Assembly (NCBI GenBank): GCA_039187035.1
Contig: JBCCZS010000043.1
Span: 1 to 18,124, forward strand
DNA length: 18,124 nt
Source of the DNA: JAJFFW01 sp039187035
GTDB taxonomy: Bacteria; Pseudomonadota; Alphaproteobacteria; Caulobacterales; Parvularculaceae
Direction of reading: 5' to 3'
Shown here: in pieces, positions 15,551 to 18,124 of the stretch
Layout of the letters: the number at the start of each line of letters is the position of its first letter
How positions within the stretch are numbered: position 1 is the first letter of the stretch
Made by a program: the position numbers and the translations under genes
Notes under the pieces: generated by a model
Told to the model about the DNA's origin: nothing
Databases searched by the model: none
The model's input: only the letters and a program-made list of their open reading frames with translations

Positions 15551-16423
15551 TTATTTGCGCTTCGGCGGGTCGATCGTCCCCTCGCGGACGGCTTTGAAGT
15601 ACTTCCAGCTCGTCATGTTCGCACGCGGATCGTCGAGCGGCGGCGGATCGGTATATTCCGGATAATGATTCCGGATCTCCGCTTTCATCGTCTCGGAAAG
15701 TTCGTCCCAAGCGTCGAGCCGGCGGCCCGCCGTATGCATATAAATGACGCCCTCGCGGCCGCCCATTTTCATCCAGGGCAGCCAGTCTGACATGCGCGAC
15801 CACCCGACGGACACGTTCTCCGCATCGCCTTTATCGGCGTCGAGGAGCGACGCGGTGTCGCCGAAGAAGTTGAACATCTCGGTCGCATGATACGTGCCGC
15901 CGATTTCCGGTTGAAATTCGGACGCCAGCGGATTGGGGTAATAGAGCGGCACCGTCGTCGTCATCCACCAGCGATCGCCCATGATCGTGCCGCGGAATCT
16001 CGTCGGCGCGCCGCTGCGATCGGTCTCGCGAAACTTGCCATTCACCGGGTCGTTGGCGACGTGCAGCACGTCGACCGTCTGGCCCGTCCAGGGATTGTCC
16101 CACGTCGACATCACCGCATCGGTGATCGGGTCTTTGTATAAGAGGATTTCCCGCGACACGAGGTTGAAGCCGCCGTCGACGCTTTTGCAGGCGCGAACGT
16201 TCATGCCTTCGACGTTGAAAATATGTTTGTCGCGTTCGCCCTGGCGCCGCGAAAAGGCCTTGCCGAACCAATAATACGTAACCGGCTTGCCCTCGGTCGC
16301 CGAGCAAAAAATCTTCCGCATCATCGCGAGCGAATCCGCCGTGTTCGTCGGATCCAAATCGCGCGCCGCCGATTCGCCTGCGAAGGCGGCCGCCGCCGCG
16401 AGGGCGAGCAAAGTCGTTTTCAT
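15551..16423 (-). CDS. DUF1838 family secreted protein
   Basis: The product is 290 residues. A short Sec leader (MKTTLLALAAAAAFAGESAA) precedes a full-length DUF1838-like domain: LDPTNTADSLAMMRKIFCSA (23-42), GKPVTYYWFGKAFSRRQGE, FNVEGMNVRACKSVDGGFN, VSREILLYKDPIT, NPWTGQTVDVLHVANDPVN and RWWMTTTVPLYYPNP. The family has no established function. It occurs in alphaproteobacterial accessory clusters and is often exported. The high Trp/Tyr content is consistent with binding aromatic or ring-containing ligands, which is inference only. The ATG at 16423 has GGGAG upstream and palindrome site 5 lies 37 bp further. It is monocistronic and convergent with the lipocalin-like gene. Confidence 0.88.
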   Translation of the reverse strand: MKTTLLALAAAAAFAGESAARDLDPTNTADSLAMMRKIFCSATEGKPVTYYWFGKAFSRRQGERDKHIFNVEGMNVRACKSVDGGFNLVSREILLYKDPITDAVMSTWDNPWTGQTVDVLHVANDPVNGKFRETDRSGAPTRFRGTIMGDRWWMTTTVPLYYPNPLASEFQPEIGGTYHATEMFNFFGDTASLLDADKGDAENVSVGWSRMSDWLPWMKMGGREGVIYMHTAGRRLDAWDELSETMKAEIRNHYPEYTDPPPLDDPRANMTSWKYFKAVREGTIDPPKRK

Positions 16424-16460
16424 GTCGGATCTCCCACGTCGAAACCGAACCGTTTGGCAG

Positions 16461-16476
16461 AAATGATATAACTTTA
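16461..16476. promoter_or_regulatory. Operator-like palindrome, site 5 (degenerate)
   Basis: The sequence AAATGATATAACTTTA keeps the full left arm and centre of AAATGRTATAYCATTT but has a weaker right arm (13 of 16 positions match). It is 37 bp upstream of the DUF1838 gene, the same placement as site 4 relative to the TonB receptor gene. It is the rightmost copy and marks the end of the apparent regulon. Confidence 0.55.
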
Positions 16477-16946
16477 TCGGGCCGCCGCAAGCCGGACGCG
16501 CCGAAGCGCCCCCGCGGCGGGGTGCTCAAAAGTCGAAAATCTGCCGACCTTCCGGTTGGTCCACAACGGACATATCGACAGGGAATGGGTAGCGCTTTTG
16601 TTGCTGATGGCGAAGAGGCGCTACGCCGTGTCTATCAGCCGATTGCTGACGATTCCCGGCGATTGGGCTGAGTTGAGCGGCGCACCCCTGCCGTGAAGCG
16701 AATGGGGAGTCGTGGCTGTGGCGCTTTATTGCCAGCGCTACAGTGATCTTGGGGATGTCAACTCAGGTAGAACAATCACTTCAGGCTTCCTTTTTCTTTA
16801 ACCATTGCTGCGGATTTTTTCTGAACTGATAAATTTCTACGGGACGAATATTTCTGGATGAAATTCAGGAATGTCTTTATTTTCCGCTTTCACCCAGGTT
16901 AGCGAAAATGTATTACAACACGAAAATATGCCAGCGAGAGCCTCAA
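16477..16946. other. Gene-free spacer with compositional shift
   Basis: I see no supported gene in these 470 bp. Short open frames on both strands lack ribosome binding sites and recognisable motifs. Base composition falls from the GC-rich cluster to visibly AT-richer DNA after about 16780. The spacer separates the regulon-like cluster from the ChaN/EreA-like gene, whose promoter probably lies in its right part. Confidence 0.6.
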
Positions 16947-17801
16947 ATGATACGACACATATTGTTCTTGATGTTGATGACCGCTTGCGCCTCGACCTCC
17001 GACCCTGTGGTTGACGCAGGATGCCAGCCCCCTGACGGTTGGCAAACCGCGTTTGAACGGTCAGAGGGGAGAATTCTAACGTTCGGCGAGAAACACGGGG
17101 CTGCACAAGGCCCAGAAGCGATCATCGAGTATGTCTGTGCAGTGACCGCCGCTGGAGGCGGAATCACAGTGGCGGCAGTTGAAATAGAGAGCAGGTATGC
17201 CGAACAGTTGGAAGAAGCTCTTAGTACCAATGATGCCGCCGAAGCTCTTGTCGCCTCCATGCCGACATTTTGGACCCGCCAAGACGGCCGTGCGAGCGAA
17301 GCGGTTTTGCAATTCCTTGTTCGTATTGCAGAGTTCCGACGTCAAGGAATGCAGATTGAGGTCGTTCCTTTTGTGAACATGAGCAAGGATGCATTTGATG
17401 CGCTGGTGCAAGGGGATCAATCCCTCGTAGAACGCGACTACGCCAATGCCGTGATGACAGGGGCCAGACAGGGTGATCGCACCATTGTTATGGTTGGCGG
17501 TGTTCATGCTTCAAAGATGAAGGGGCAGTACACCTTCGTAGATTATGCGCCGATGGCGAGCTACTTCCCGAAAGGGTCGGTCGCTCTCGACTTCGCCCAT
17601 GACGCAGGCGCTGCTTGGGCTCAGACACGCGGCCAATCTGGTGTCCGAGAGTCCGGGGCGAGCACGCTTCGTCCATCCGAGCCCGGATTTCCTCGTATCG
17701 TGTTCGATAGCCAGTTGGAGCCATTCTTCGACGGGTACCTGTATGTCGGCCCCCTGACTGCGTCGCCTCCTGTAGTGCGTGTGCCGACGTCCGACGAGTA
17801 A
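16947..17801 (+). CDS. ChaN/EreA/TraB-like fold lipoprotein
   Basis: The product is 284 residues. The leader MIRHILFLMLMTAC has a lipobox-like MTAC (Cys14), suggesting a lipid-anchored envelope protein. The domain has spaced acidic/histidine motifs like those of the EreA/ChaN/Tiki superfamily: ILTFGEKHG (43-51, with Glu48 and His50), VAAVEIES (75-82, Glu79), and IVMVGGVHASK (180-190, His187). Members include haem-binding ChaN and erythromycin esterases, so either metal/haem binding or hydrolysis is possible. The ATG at 16947 is chosen because it gives the intact leader. An upstream ATG at 16908 would put 13 polar residues before it. Codon use is less GC-rich than in the cluster to the left, so it probably does not belong to it. 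Confidence 0.75.
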   Translation: MIRHILFLMLMTACASTSDPVVDAGCQPPDGWQTAFERSEGRILTFGEKHGAAQGPEAIIEYVCAVTAAGGGITVAAVEIESRYAEQLEEALSTNDAAEALVASMPTFWTRQDGRASEAVLQFLVRIAEFRRQGMQIEVVPFVNMSKDAFDALVQGDQSLVERDYANAVMTGARQGDRTIVMVGGVHASKMKGQYTFVDYAPMASYFPKGSVALDFAHDAGAAWAQTRGQSGVRESGASTLRPSEPGFPRIVFDSQLEPFFDGYLYVGPLTASPPVVRVPTSDE

Positions 17802-18124
17802 GTAAACTTACGACAGCTGCAGTGTGCCGTTAAACACGGTGTGTCATCGGGCGGAGAGCGGCTTAGTTATTATCGCAGCGCCTTCATTGAGGCGTTCGAC
17901 GGGCGGTTCAGAGCGGAGCGCCTGAACGCCCACAATGGGCGTCCCTGCAGACTGGATTCACCGAAAGGCCGGGCTCGGCATTTCCAGCCCACTGTTGATC
18001 AAAGTCGTAATAACTTCTACAAAAATGTACCAATATGAAAATACGTAAATAAAAAAATTATACTCAATCCAATAAGTGAAAAAATTCGCCTACTGAACCG
18101 CTTGGGGTCGGTCCGGTCCACGAC
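17802..18124. other. Gene-poor right end with decayed mobile-element DNA
   Basis: No intact gene is supported here. The stretch holds a short transposase remnant (17880-17933), a perfect 7-bp hairpin ACGCCCA-CAA-TGGGCGT (17926-17942) without a following T run, and a very AT-rich segment at about 18005-18075. Confidence 0.55.
17880..17933 (+). pseudogene. Remnant of an IS3-family transposase (OrfB, DDE domain)
   Basis: The plus-strand frame reads AFIEAFDGRFRAERLNAH, close to the highly conserved AFIESFNGRFRDECLN-H segment just after the catalytic core of IS3-family OrfB. The matching downstream hWF...YN..RPH motif is absent and the upstream sequence does not match, so only about 18 codons remain. 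It is a decayed fragment, not a working element. No terminal inverted repeats were recognised. Confidence 0.6.

Noticed and set aside
17926..17942. Perfect 7-bp hairpin as terminator of the ChaN/EreA-like gene
   Set aside because: No T run follows, and it overlaps the transposase remnant more than 120 bp after the stop.

Overview
The window looks like chromosomal DNA from a GC-rich Gram-negative bacterium, most likely an alphaproteobacterium. The evidence is a sphingomonad/hyphomonad-style TonB-dependent receptor, Tat- and Sec-exported enzymes, lipoproteins, strong GGAG-type ribosome binding sites with frequent GTG/TTG starts, and CG-rich codon use. The genus cannot be fixed from the sequence. 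No rRNA, tRNA or CRISPR array was seen.

Positions 181 to 16423 form one dense accessory cluster of short operons, mostly divergent. (i) 3647 to 181, minus strand: HapK/RedY-like protein, SDR oxidoreductase, PuuE-type polysaccharide deacetylase/cyclic-amide hydrolase, CpcT/CpeT-like lipoprotein, VOC lipoprotein. (ii) 3863 to 7314, plus strand: SAM methyltransferase, small coiled-coil protein, CpcT/CpeT-like secreted protein, Tat-exported nitrilase homologue with Ser in place of the catalytic Cys. (iii) 9557 to 7322, minus strand: MFS transporter and a secreted protein. (iv) 9728 to 11158, plus strand: Tat-exported flavin amine oxidase. (v) 14795 to 11187, minus strand: TonB-dependent receptor, an intrinsic terminator, then a third CpcT/CpeT-like protein with an extra C-terminal domain. 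(vi) 14956 to 15486, plus strand: a lipocalin-sized protein. (vii) 16423 to 15551, minus strand: DUF1838 protein.

The strongest undescribed signal is a 16-bp AT-rich palindrome, consensus AAATGRTATAYCATTT, found once in each of the five promoter-bearing spacers (107, 3750, 9647, 14836, 16461) and not noticed elsewhere. It makes the cluster look like a single regulon under one trans-acting repressor, possibly GntR/FadR-like, that is not encoded here. The gene set suggests a pathway that imports a compound through the TonB receptor and the MFS permease and processes it largely in the periplasm: at least eight products carry Sec, Tat or lipoprotein signals. The substrate is unknown. Three bilin-lyase-fold (CpcT/CpeT) homologues beside a HapK/RedY-like protein, a PuuE-like cyclic-amide hydrolase and a nitrilase-fold protein make a linear oligopyrrole or its cyclic-imide breakdown products a testable but speculative substrate class.

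To the right of about 16500 the DNA becomes less GC-rich, with a gene-poor spacer, a ChaN/EreA-like lipoprotein gene with different codon use, and a short remnant of an IS3-family transposase. This probably marks the edge of the cluster and a past site of mobile-element activity.
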